6,694 nt of DNA from JBKJTP01 sp046590195 (GCA_046590195.1 JBKJTP010000309.1:1-6694), one strand, 5' to 3'. Positions 1 to 5,877 are shown, counted from the first letter of the stretch. The notes: a model not told the origin generated them from the sequence alone. A program made the numbers and translations.

Positions 1-301
1 AGCAAGCATAATTCGAGTAAGGCAGAGTTCATCTAACGCGACGAGCGTGGAGTTGGTGCACCGTTGTCTGTTACACAAACTGATCGATACAGACAATAAC
101 GAACCGTAAAGCATACGCTTGCAACGCTCTGCAGTTTCTCAAGAGGCATTGATATTGCTTAACTCTGAACGGCATCCCATCGCTGTTGACCTCTACTTTA
201 TAGCCCAAATAGCGCACGCGCGCGGCTATACATTATCGGCTGAGGTGAGCAGCGATCATAATCATGTAGATATTCATTACGTCATTAGACATAGAATTAC
301 C
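1..301. other. Leader region with no supported gene
   Basis: No convincing gene is visible here. A frame open from a TTG at 119 runs into the BON-domain gene, but its first 61 residues lack the Arg/Asp/Ser bias of the rest and look like untranslated leader. An inverted repeat, TTGTCTGT at 64-71 and ACAGACAA at 89-96 with 17 bases between, could be an operator or a weak hairpin. A TTGACC at 186-191 resembles a -35 element but has no good -10 partner. The promoter of the 302 gene probably lies in this stretch, but I cannot place it. Confidence 0.4.
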
Positions 302-1579
302 ATGGCACAATACGACCGCAACGAGCGCAGTGATTTTGGCAGGCGCTCAGACAACCGCTTTGATCGCTACGCAACAGAACGTGCAACAAACAGCGAACGC
401 TCAAGCAACGACCGCTCGAACCCTACATACAACGACCGCTCGCAGAACACCTGGACAGGCGATTGGCGCGACGATGAAAGCCGCTCACGCGGCGAACGCA
501 CAGCTCGCAACGACGATAATGATCGTGGCTTTTTCGAGCGCGCTGCTGATCAGGTAACATCTTGGTTCGGCGGCGACGACGATCGCAATGACAACCGCTC
601 TGAAGCAGAGCGTGAGCGCGAGCGCTACTACGAGCGCCGGTACAACACTGAAGGTGCGCGGGGCTCAGCAGGACGCGAGCGCGACTACAACAGCACGTTC
701 GACACGCGCTACGGGCAGAATGTTGAAGAGAATCGATTGAGCCACACGAATCAGGATGACTCCTGGCGATCAGGCCGCGACAACACGGCATCGTGGCAGA
801 CCGCTGAGTCGCGTCCTTCAGAAGGTAGCACGAATCAGTATCGTCGCTCAGGCACAAACTCGGGCCAAGGTTCTTCCTCAAGTCAGTATCGTAGTCCTTC
901 GGGCGAGCGCAGCCCATACTCGCAAGGTAGCTCTGCATTGGGATCATACGGTCGCAGCGGCAGCTCTGAGAGCTCACGCAATACTGGCGGCACGAACTAC
1001 GGTTCATCGAACTACGATGCCTCTAACTATGGCCTCGGCTCCAACTCGAACAGCGGATCAACCTGGTCGAACCAGAGTGGCTCCTATGGTTCTGCAAGCC
1101 GTGGTCAGCATTCCGGTAAGGGCCCAAAAGGCTGGCGCCGCAGCGATGACCGCGTGAAGGAGGATGTCTGCGAATATCTCGAGCGCAATGCGATGATCGA
1201 TGCAAGCGATATCGATATCACTGTCTCGGAAGGCGTCGTTACGCTCACCGGCACTGTACCGGATCGCCAGATGAAGCGCATGTGCGAAGACGAGATCGAG
1301 AACATGCCGGGCGTCAAAGACGTGAACAATCAGATCCGCGTCAACCGCGAGTCGAGCAGCAGCGATTCGTCGTCGTCGAGAACTGGCTCTTCGAGTAGCT
1401 CGTCGTTCGGATCATCGAATAGCTCATCGAATGGTAATTCAGGCAGTTCGCTAGGTTCTGATGGTGCATCCAATACGGGTATGTCGGCAGGCTCGAATGG
1501 CAATGGATCATCGAGCGGTACATCACGCACAGATGGCTCTTCGGGATCATCGAAGAAGTCGGGATCAAGCGTGTCGTAA
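302..1579 (+). CDS. BON-domain protein with SWFG motif and long low-complexity regions
   Basis: The product is 425 residues if it starts at the ATG at 302. This start is chosen because the Arg/Asp-rich composition begins there; no clear ribosome binding site precedes it. Residues 1-76 are rich in Arg, Asp, Asn and Ser. Residues 77-91 carry a short conserved block, GFFERAADQVTSWFG, followed by an Arg/Glu run. Residues 115-270 are Ser/Gly/Asn/Tyr/Arg-rich. A GKGPKGWRRSD block (272-282) leads into a BON domain at about 281-348, with the DITVSEGVVTLTGTV strand pair and a terminal GVKDVNNQIRV. Residues 350-425 are almost pure Ser/Gly/Asn. The SWFG block plus GPKG(W/Y)RRSD plus BON is an architecture I recognise from uncharacterised bacterial proteins. 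BON domains are thought to bind phospholipid or other ligands and often occur in osmotic-stress or envelope proteins. There is no signal peptide or membrane segment, so a cytoplasmic or membrane-surface site is likely. The exact role is unknown. Confidence 0.85.
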   Translation: MAQYDRNERSDFGRRSDNRFDRYATERATNSERSSNDRSNPTYNDRSQNTWTGDWRDDESRSRGERTARNDDNDRGFFERAADQVTSWFGGDDDRNDNRSEAERERERYYERRYNTEGARGSAGRERDYNSTFDTRYGQNVEENRLSHTNQDDSWRSGRDNTASWQTAESRPSEGSTNQYRRSGTNSGQGSSSSQYRSPSGERSPYSQGSSALGSYGRSGSSESSRNTGGTNYGSSNYDASNYGLGSNSNSGSTWSNQSGSYGSASRGQHSGKGPKGWRRSDDRVKEDVCEYLERNAMIDASDIDITVSEGVVTLTGTVPDRQMKRMCEDEIENMPGVKDVNNQIRVNRESSSSDSSSSRTGSSSSSSFGSSNSSSNGNSGSSLGSDGASNTGMSAGSNGNGSSSGTSRTDGSSGSSKKSGSSVS

Positions 1580-1594
1580 GTAGAATCTCTCAGG

Positions 1595-1773
1595 TGTCAT
1601 CCTGAGCGAGCATAACGAGAAAGAGCCATGCGAACAGCATGGCTCTTTCTCGTTATGCGAGTCGAAGGATCTCCCTGACTCTTGCGGACATGCAGGGAGA
1701 TCCTTCGACTCCGCCGCCGCGTGTTGATCGCTAACGCGCTCAAGCACTGCGGTCGGCGTCGCTCAGGATGACA
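1595..1773. repeat. Cloverleaf-like intergenic repeat forming a perfect four-way junction
   Basis: The outer arms are 15-bp perfect inverted repeats (1595-1609 with 1759-1773, core CATCCTGAGCGA). Inside are three abutting hairpins. Arm A is 1610-1631 with 1637-1658, 22 bp perfect, loop GAACA. Arm B is 1659-1677 with 1693-1711, 19 bp perfect, 15-base loop. Arm C starts as 1712-1720 with 1749-1758, 9 bp with one bulged T. No base is unpaired at the junction: 1609/1610, 1658/1659, 1711/1712 and 1758/1759 are adjacent. The outer core resembles a GTCATCCTGAGCGA-type dispersed repeat that I have seen in intergenic DNA of various bacteria. It lies between two converging genes and has no coding potential. 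It may be a REP/MITE-like element. Confidence 0.75.
1610..1658. terminator. Likely bidirectional terminator hairpin (arm A of the repeat)
   Basis: This is a 22-bp perfect stem with a 5-base GAACA loop, 30 bases past the stop codon of the BON-domain gene. The inner stem (1620-1631 with 1637-1648) is flanked by AAA on the left and TTT on the right, the layout of a two-way intrinsic terminator. It would serve the plus-strand gene ending at 1579 and could stop read-through from the minus-strand operon. The U tract is short and lies within the stem, so termination efficiency is uncertain. Confidence 0.5.
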
Positions 1774-1788
1774 AGTTGGTTTTAGATT

Positions 1789-1823
1789 GCTCGCTTCGCT
1801 CGCGCGGCAGGCTAAAGCCCGCC
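1789..1823. repeat. Short REP-like hairpin beside the dinB-like gene
   Basis: A GCTCGCTTCGCTCGC segment (1789-1803) is followed by a 7-bp hairpin with one mismatch: GGCAGGC at 1806-1812, loop TAAA, GCCCGCC at 1817-1823. It resembles the GGCGGGCTAAAGCCCGCC-type dispersed palindromes found in many bacterial intergenic regions. It lies 14 bases past the stop codon of the minus-strand DinB-like gene. It might contribute to transcript ending, but no T run follows on the minus strand. Confidence 0.4.
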
Positions 1824-1837
1824 TCCACACTTTGAGA

Positions 1838-2338
1838 TTACCCGCCCGACCACCGCTTCTTCGGGTGTGTCAGCAAGTAGGTGATCTGCCTGCGATGACG
1901 CAACACATGCACGATCGCGTGCTCCATGAATTGCTCGAGATTGTAATTGCCCCAGCTTGCTTTGATGATCGTCTTTTCGATCTCTTCGTGGATCATATCC
2001 CAGCGGCCATCGAAGGACTCGATCATGTATTCGAGCAAGGTAACCATCTGTCTGTTCGCGTCGAGCGCATCAACCGGCATCGTTGCCGGCGGCGGTGAGA
2101 TCGAACGATCGAACTGACGACGGACATAATCGGCATCATCATAACCTGAACTGATCACATGCCCCATGATGCGCTGCACCGAGCGGCAGTGCTGATCCTT
2201 CGTCACTTCATCCAACACCTCAACGAATTGCGGTTGCTTCATCGCGTGGATCGTCTTTGCCAGATCGAGCAACGCACGCTCGTACTCATCGACGAGTGCG
2301 CCGATGATTCCAGGTCGATACACTAGTTCATCAGCCAT
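1838..2338 (-). CDS. DinB/YfiT-like putative metal-dependent protein
   Basis: The product is 166 residues, mostly helical, with the spacing of the DinB/YfiT-like four-helix-bundle superfamily. The expected metal-binding histidines are present: H60 at the end of the second helix (QRIMGH), then H144 and H148 in EHAIVHVLRHRRQI, the typical H-x3-H near the C-terminus. The length matches the family norm of 150-170. Members include thiol transferases (bacillithiol, mycothiol) and hydrolases, but this sequence does not show the substrate. DinB in the family name refers to the Bacillus DNA-damage-inducible protein, not to DNA polymerase IV. The ATG overlaps the transketolase stop codon by one base (TAATG), so the two are almost certainly co-transcribed and translationally coupled. 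No signal peptide is visible, so it should be cytoplasmic. Confidence 0.8.
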   Translation of the reverse strand: MADELVYRPGIIGALVDEYERALLDLAKTIHAMKQPQFVEVLDEVTKDQHCRSVQRIMGHVISSGYDDADYVRRQFDRSISPPPATMPVDALDANRQMVTLLEYMIESFDGRWDMIHEEIEKTIIKASWGNYNLEQFMEHAIVHVLRHRRQITYLLTHPKKRWSGG

Positions 2339-4449
2339 TAGCTATGTCCCTCCGATCCGGAAGCAGGGGCAGACGAGATATGTCCGCTTACGAGCTTTTG
2401 CGTGCGCTCTTCTATTTGTTTGCGTGCTGCTTTCGGGTTATCGATCACGAGCTTCGCGATCGCCGCAACATTCTCAACGGTAAAGCCATATTCTTCAAGG
2501 ATCTTCTCATACGGAGCAGAAGCGCCGAACGTATCGACTCCGATGCTCGCGCCGCTATCCCCAACCCACTTATGCCAGCCTTGTGTTGAGCCAAGCTCGA
2601 TCGAGAGCTTTGGTACACTCGGTGGCAGCACGAGTTCGCGGTACTTCGCCTCGCGCAATTCAAAGAGCTCCCAACTCGGCATGCTTACAACGCGTGTTGG
2701 GATACCATTTTTCTGCAAGAGAGCCTGAGCATCGATCGCAAGCGAGAGCTCAGAACCAGATGCGATCAGGATGATCTTCGGCTCGCCGGTACTATTCGAC
2801 TTGATGTATGCACCCTTCTCGAGTCCGACAGGCGGTGCATACTTCTCGAGATCGAATATCGGTAGCTTCTGCCGTGAGAGCACAATGCCACACGGCTTTT
2901 GCGATCGCATCGCAACACGCCACGCTTCTACCGTCTCGTTCGCATCGCCTGGACGAATGACCGTGAAGTTCGGCATTGCACGCAACGACGCGAGATGCTC
3001 GACAGGTTGATGCGTCGGACCATCTTCGCCGAGTCCAACGCTATCGTGCGTCCAGACAAAGACCGACGGCACATTCATCAGCGATGCAAGCCGCACCGCC
3101 GGGCGCATGTAATCGCTGAACGTGAAGAATGTCGAGCCGCTTGGATAGACGCCACCGTGCGCCGCCATGCCATTGATGATGGCACCCATCGCATGTTCGC
3201 GAACGCCGTAATTAACTGTGCGACCGTTCGGCTCACCGTGCTTGTGTTTATGCGGACCGAACTCCGGATACTTATCGAACTTCGTGAAACACGACTCGTT
3301 GAGATCTGCAGAGCCCGTGATCATTGTCGGGATTGTTGCAGCCAGCGAGTTCAAAGCCTTGCCGCCTGCGTTGCGTGTAGCCATTGGTCCATCTTTGGGT
3401 GAAAAGACCGGCATGTCTTTATCCCATCCTTCTCGAAGCTTGCCAGAGATCGCCGCATCGAAGGACTTCGCATCATCCGGATACTTCGTCCCATACTCTG
3501 CGAGACGCGATCTCCATTGCGCTGAGAATTCACCGCCGTTCTGTCCGGCTTTGCGGAATACTTGCTGCGCTTCATCAGGCACATGAAACGTCGGCTCTAG
3601 CGGCCAACCCATCGCGTCCTTTGTTGCCTTTACTTCGTCCTTGCCGAGTGGCGCGCCATGCGCCTTTGATGTGCCTGCACGGTTCGGGCTGCCGTAACCG
3701 ATTGTCGTATTGCAGATGATCATCGATGGCCGCTTCGTATCGCGCTGGGCCGCGATGATGGCTTCATCGATCTCATCGACATTGTTACCATCCTTCACGA
3801 TGAGCACCTGCCAGCCATACGCTTTGAAGCGAAGCGCTACATCTTCGGTGAATGTAAGATCGGTCGAACCATCTATTGAGATGTGATTGGAATCGTAAAA
3901 GTAGATCAGCTTGCCAAGTTCGAGATGTCCGGCGATCGATGCGGCTTCTGAAGTGATGCCCTCCATCAAGCAGCCATCGCCAAGGAAGACATAGGTGTAA
4001 TGTCCGGTGATCGGTAGATCTTCTTTGTTGAACGTCGAAGCGAGGAAGGTGTCGGCGATGCCCATGCCGACGCCACTCGCGAAGCCTTGTCCGAGCGGAC
4101 CTGTCGTTACCTCTACGCCCGGAGTGAATCCGCGCTCGGGATGTCCGGGTGTCTTGCTACCCCACTGACGGAATTGCTTTAAGTCTTCGATCGATACATC
4201 GTATCCGGTAAGGTGCAGCATACTGTAGAGCAGCATGGACGCATGGCCGTTGCTTAGGATGAAGCGATCACGATCGAACCAGTCTGGGTCTGCGGGATCA
4301 AAGCGCATGTGCTTTGTCCAGAGCGTGTACGCGATCGCGGCCATGCCCATAGGCGCGCCGGGGTGTCCGCTATTCGCCTTCTCTACGCCATCGACAGCGA
4401 GAAAGCGTATGGTATTGATGCAGAGTTCGTCGAGTTGAGTGTTCGGCAT
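2338..4449 (-). CDS. tkt: Transketolase
   Basis: Transketolase is a thiamine-diphosphate enzyme that moves two-carbon ketol units between sugar phosphates (xylulose-5-P to ribose-5-P or erythrose-4-P) in the non-oxidative pentose phosphate pathway. The protein is 703 residues and full length. The ThDP/Mg site is GDGCLMEG at 157-164 with N188 downstream. H29, H69 and H103 occupy the conserved substrate/cofactor positions. H264, R359 and S386 fit the phosphate- and substrate-binding set. The catalytic glutamate that activates ThDP is E418 in VREHAMG, and GLGEDGPTHQP is at 472-482. The three domains run approximately 1-330 (PP), 350-530 (Pyr) and 550-675 (C-terminal). The last 25 residues form a Ser/Gly-rich tail slightly beyond the usual end. 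The start is the ATG at 4449, which agrees with the family N-terminus. No Shine-Dalgarno is visible because the leader consists of 7-base repeats ending 3 bases before the ATG. The stop overlaps the start of the DinB-like gene. Confidence 0.98.
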   Translation of the reverse strand: MPNTQLDELCINTIRFLAVDGVEKANSGHPGAPMGMAAIAYTLWTKHMRFDPADPDWFDRDRFILSNGHASMLLYSMLHLTGYDVSIEDLKQFRQWGSKTPGHPERGFTPGVEVTTGPLGQGFASGVGMGIADTFLASTFNKEDLPITGHYTYVFLGDGCLMEGITSEAASIAGHLELGKLIYFYDSNHISIDGSTDLTFTEDVALRFKAYGWQVLIVKDGNNVDEIDEAIIAAQRDTKRPSMIICNTTIGYGSPNRAGTSKAHGAPLGKDEVKATKDAMGWPLEPTFHVPDEAQQVFRKAGQNGGEFSAQWRSRLAEYGTKYPDDAKSFDAAISGKLREGWDKDMPVFSPKDGPMATRNAGGKALNSLAATIPTMITGSADLNESCFTKFDKYPEFGPHKHKHGEPNGRTVNYGVREHAMGAIINGMAAHGGVYPSGSTFFTFSDYMRPAVRLASLMNVPSVFVWTHDSVGLGEDGPTHQPVEHLASLRAMPNFTVIRPGDANETVEAWRVAMRSQKPCGIVLSRQKLPIFDLEKYAPPVGLEKGAYIKSNSTGEPKIILIASGSELSLAIDAQALLQKNGIPTRVVSMPSWELFELREAKYRELVLPPSVPKLSIELGSTQGWHKWVGDSGASIGVDTFGASAPYEKILEEYGFTVENVAAIAKLVIDNPKAARKQIEERTQKLVSGHISSAPASGSEGHS

Positions 4450-4452
4450 GTT

Positions 4453-4493
4453 GTCAGCGTTCAGCGGATAGCGTTCAGCGTCTGGCGTTCAGG
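4453..4493 (+). repeat. Left heptamer tract (GTTCAGC type) flanking the S23-like gene
   Basis: There are about six tandem 7-base units in plus orientation: a partial GTCAGC, GTTCAGC (4459-4465), GGATAGC, GTTCAGC (4473-4479), GTCTGGC and GTTCAGG (4487-4493). The tract lies between the S23-like gene and transketolase and forms the immediate 5' leader of transketolase. It is the inverted counterpart of the tract upstream of the S23-like gene. Confidence 0.8.
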
Positions 4494-4516
4494 AATTGAT
4501 CTGTTACAACAAGAGA

Positions 4517-4894
4517 TCACGATGTCTTGTCCTGTAGCTCTTTTAGTTTTCGGATCATGATGTTCAGCATTTTCCCAACCTCCTGAGCTTGCGTCCAAAC
4601 AGGTGTGAGAGTTTCTCGGCTGATCATGTTGAGCTTACTCGTAAGGATGAGCTGTGTCTCCAATTCAGCAAGTGAGCCTTTCGCATAGGACAGATGATGC
4701 AAGAATTCTTTGCGATGCTGTCTTGCATGACCTTCGGCGATATTCATGGGTATGGATGACGCCGCTCTTTGCATTTGAGAGCGCAATCCATACTTCTCCG
4801 CATCTGGCAGCCGAGACGTAAGTTTGTATATCTCAACGGTCAGATCCAGTGACTTTTGCCAAACTCGTAAATCTCGATATGTCTTCGACTTCAT
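4517..4894 (-). CDS. Four-helix-bundle protein, S23 rRNA intervening-sequence (IVP) family
   Basis: The product is 125 residues from the ATG at 4894. The frame is open further upstream to 5023, but those extra 43 residues translate the heptamer tract and do not resemble the family, so the internal ATG is preferred. Family signatures run the full length: YRDLRVWQKS at 6-15, LRSQMQRAASSIPMNIAEG at 37-55, an F-x3-L-x2-A spacing, and GSLAELETQL at 73-82. Members were first seen as ORFs inside 23S rRNA intervening sequences of Leptospira, and most now known are free-standing. They form pentameric helical bundles related to Avd, the accessory protein of diversity-generating retroelements. The biochemical role of free-standing copies is unknown. 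There is no rRNA sequence and no reverse transcriptase here. It lies 67 bases upstream of transketolase on the same strand, bracketed by inverted heptamer tracts, and may have arrived as a small mobile unit. Confidence 0.92.
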   Translation of the reverse strand: MKSKTYRDLRVWQKSLDLTVEIYKLTSRLPDAEKYGLRSQMQRAASSIPMNIAEGHARQHRKEFLHHLSYAKGSLAELETQLILTSKLNMISRETLTPVWTQAQEVGKMLNIMIRKLKELQDKTS

Positions 4895-4925
4895 CCCGCA
4901 ATATACGACGTGAAGTCTGCTCCGA

Positions 4926-4978
4926 GACGCTGAGCTTAGAACTCCCCCCTGAACGCTGAACGCTAGACGCTGAACGCC
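4926..4978 (-). repeat. Right heptamer tract (inverted GTTCAGC type) upstream of the S23-like gene
   Basis: On the plus strand the clear units are CCTGAAC (4948-4954), GCTGAAC (4955-4961), GCTAGAC (4962-4968) and GCTGAAC (4969-4975), then GCC. On the minus strand this reads as GTTCAGC, GTCTAGC, GTTCAGC, GTTCAGG, running toward the gene. That mirrors the left tract at 4453-4493, which also ends in GTTCAGG toward the gene. Weaker units in the same 7-base phase extend to 4926. The tract begins about 30 bases upstream of the S23-like start codon. Confidence 0.75.
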
Positions 4979-5171
4979 TTCCCGTCTTCGCCTCTCAGTC
5001 CCATCCAAGACAAATCTCACCAATCGCGACGACCCCTGTCAGGTCTGCGCGCCCTCATTCGTATTATATAGAGACACAGGTCGTGGGTTAGTTGCTGGGC
5101 GCTCTCTCGTTCAGGTTATTAGTTGTTGCCCCTGGCCGCTGGTGTTGTGTATTATCTATTTCTCGATCAAT
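4979..5171. promoter_or_regulatory. Divergent intergenic region with candidate promoters
   Basis: This stretch separates the minus-strand operon from the plus-strand lipoprotein gene and should hold both promoters. A TATAAT on the minus strand (5068-5063) could be the -10 of the operon; no good -35 accompanies it. On the plus strand TTGCCC (5126-5131) and TATTAT (5150-5155) are 18 bases apart and would start transcription about 10 bases before the lipoprotein ATG. If the organism uses Bacteroidota-type promoters, these sigma70-like matches may be chance. No gene is seen in the stretch. Confidence 0.3.
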
Positions 5172-5597
5172 ATGACGAATTCAAGAATTGCAAGCATTGT
5201 CCTCGGTCTGGCGATGCTTATCTTTGGCGCGGCAAGCTGCGATATTTTCGATCCATACGATCCAGGTGATCCTGGTCATGGCGGCGGCGGTAAGGACTCG
5301 ATCATCGTGGACACTCTTCCTTGGGATCCATGGGATCCTCGCGACACCAGCGGCAATCACGATGACGATGACCAGCCGACGTTCGTGCGCGGACAGGGCA
5401 CAGTCGTTTGGGTTGAGCTCGAAGGCGGCTTCTGGGGTATCGAGGCGACGAACGGCCACGAGTACGAGCCGGTCAATCTGCCTGAGCCATTCATGGTCAA
5501 CGGCTTGAAGGTAGCTTTCACAGGCAAACTCCTCAATTGGGGCACCATGCACATGTGGGGCGAGGTGCTGGAGATCGGCGAGATCAGCAGGCTCTGA
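5172..5597 (+). CDS. Small lipoprotein with Asp/Pro linker and unnamed C-terminal domain
   Basis: The product is 141 residues from the ATG at 5172. A GTG ten codons earlier is possible, but the later ATG gives a normal signal peptide: short Asn/Ser/Arg start, hydrophobic core IASIVLGLAMLIF, then lipobox GAASC with the lipidated Cys at 23. The mature start (DIFDPYDPGD) is acidic. In several Bacteroidota, acidic residues just after the Cys direct lipoproteins to the cell surface, so surface exposure is possible. Residues 26-68 form a flexible linker with D-P repeats (YDP, WDPWDP), a Gly run and a DDDD stretch. Residues 71-141 form a compact beta-rich domain with WVELEGGFWGI, a central VNLPEPF and a MHMWGEVLEIGEI ending. 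I recognise this pattern as recurring in uncharacterised bacterial proteins but cannot name a function. It stands alone, with a strong terminator downstream. Confidence 0.75.
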   Translation: MTNSRIASIVLGLAMLIFGAASCDIFDPYDPGDPGHGGGGKDSIIVDTLPWDPWDPRDTSGNHDDDDQPTFVRGQGTVVWVELEGGFWGIEATNGHEYEPVNLPEPFMVNGLKVAFTGKLLNWGTMHMWGEVLEIGEISRL

Positions 5598-5598
5598 G

Positions 5599-5655
5599 GC
5601 CAGGGTATAGGGTTTAGGGCATAGGGTATAGGGTTTAGGGTATAGGGTTTAGGGG
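5599..5655 (+). repeat. Heptamer tract of TTTAGGG/TATAGGG type
   Basis: Eight tandem 7-base units start immediately after the lipoprotein stop codon: GCCAGGG, TATAGGG, TTTAGGG, CATAGGG, TATAGGG, TTTAGGG, TATAGGG, TTTAGGG. Variation is confined to the first two or three bases of each unit. TTTAGGG equals the plant telomere unit, but in this bacterial context that is coincidence. The units share an xxYAGSG pattern with the GTTCAGC tracts flanking the S23-like gene. Confidence 0.85.
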
Positions 5656-5687
5656 TTTCTCGTAGCGAAATTCTGCCTTGAACTCAT

Positions 5688-5720
5688 AGAGAGGCTTGAC
5701 TCAGGTCAAGCCTCTCTTTT
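5688..5720 (+). terminator. Rho-independent terminator after the lipoprotein gene
   Basis: A 13-bp perfect stem (5688-5700 with 5705-5717), loop TCAG, is followed by a T run to 5720. It lies 91 bases past the lipoprotein stop codon, on the far side of the heptamer tract, so the tract is probably transcribed as part of the 3' untranslated region. Confidence 0.85.
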
Positions 5721-5723
5721 AGC

Positions 5724-5752
5724 GTAGGGCCATGCCGTTGGCATGGCTGGTC
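5724..5752 (+). repeat. REP-like hairpin, copy 1
   Basis: An 8-bp stem, GCCATGCC (5729-5736) with GGCATGGC (5740-5747), has a GTT loop, preceded by GTAG and followed by GGTC. An inverted second copy at 5849-5877 is identical at 25 of 29 positions. The four differences fall at paired positions and keep the pairing (C-G to A-T at 5730/5746, G-T to T-G at 5728/5748). Confidence 0.7.
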
Positions 5753-5848
5753 CGGCAGACTGAATGATCGAATGATAGCAGCACCCTCCGGTCTTGCTCT
5801 TCGTCACGCTGACGCTTCCCTCAAACCGACCACTCTCATTACCGAGAC

Positions 5849-5877
5849 GACCCGACATGCCAACGGCATGTCACTAC
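5849..5877 (-). repeat. REP-like hairpin, copy 2 (inverted)
   Basis: This is the minus-strand counterpart of copy 1: GACATGCC (5854-5861 on the plus strand), loop AAC, GGCATGTC (5865-5872). It sits directly upstream of the outer-membrane barrel remnant. The 96 bases between the two copies hold no recognisable gene or conserved motif. Confidence 0.7.

Noticed and set aside
64..96. Inverted repeat TTGTCTGT/ACAGACAA as a separate operator finding
   Set aside because: An 8-bp match with a 17-base gap is not rare by chance and there is no regulator gene nearby; it is noted only in the leader entry.
119..301. N-terminal extension of the BON-domain gene from a TTG start
   Set aside because: The 61 extra residues differ in composition from the rest of the protein, and the ATG at 302 matches the expected beginning.
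423..1007. Long minus-strand open frame opposite the BON gene, 194 residues
   Set aside because: It is rich in Arg, Ser and Cys with no domain; it is a shadow of the biased codons on the other strand.
2899..3402. Plus-strand open frame of 167 residues inside transketolase
   Set aside because: It lies opposite a clearly real, full-length transketolase and has no protein-like features.
4453..4978. Diversity-generating retroelement, suggested by the Avd relative
   Set aside because: There is no reverse transcriptase, no template/variable repeat pair and no variable target domain in the window.
4895..5023. Longer start for the S23-like protein (168 residues)
   Set aside because: The extra residues are a translation of the heptamer tract, and the family begins at the ATG at 4894.
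5599..5655. Telomere or eukaryotic contamination suggested by TTTAGGG units
   Set aside because: The tract is short, mixed with other units, and surrounded by bacterial genes and terminators.
4453..5655. CRISPR array suggested by the tandem repeats
   Set aside because: Units are only 7 bases with no spacers, and no cas genes are present.
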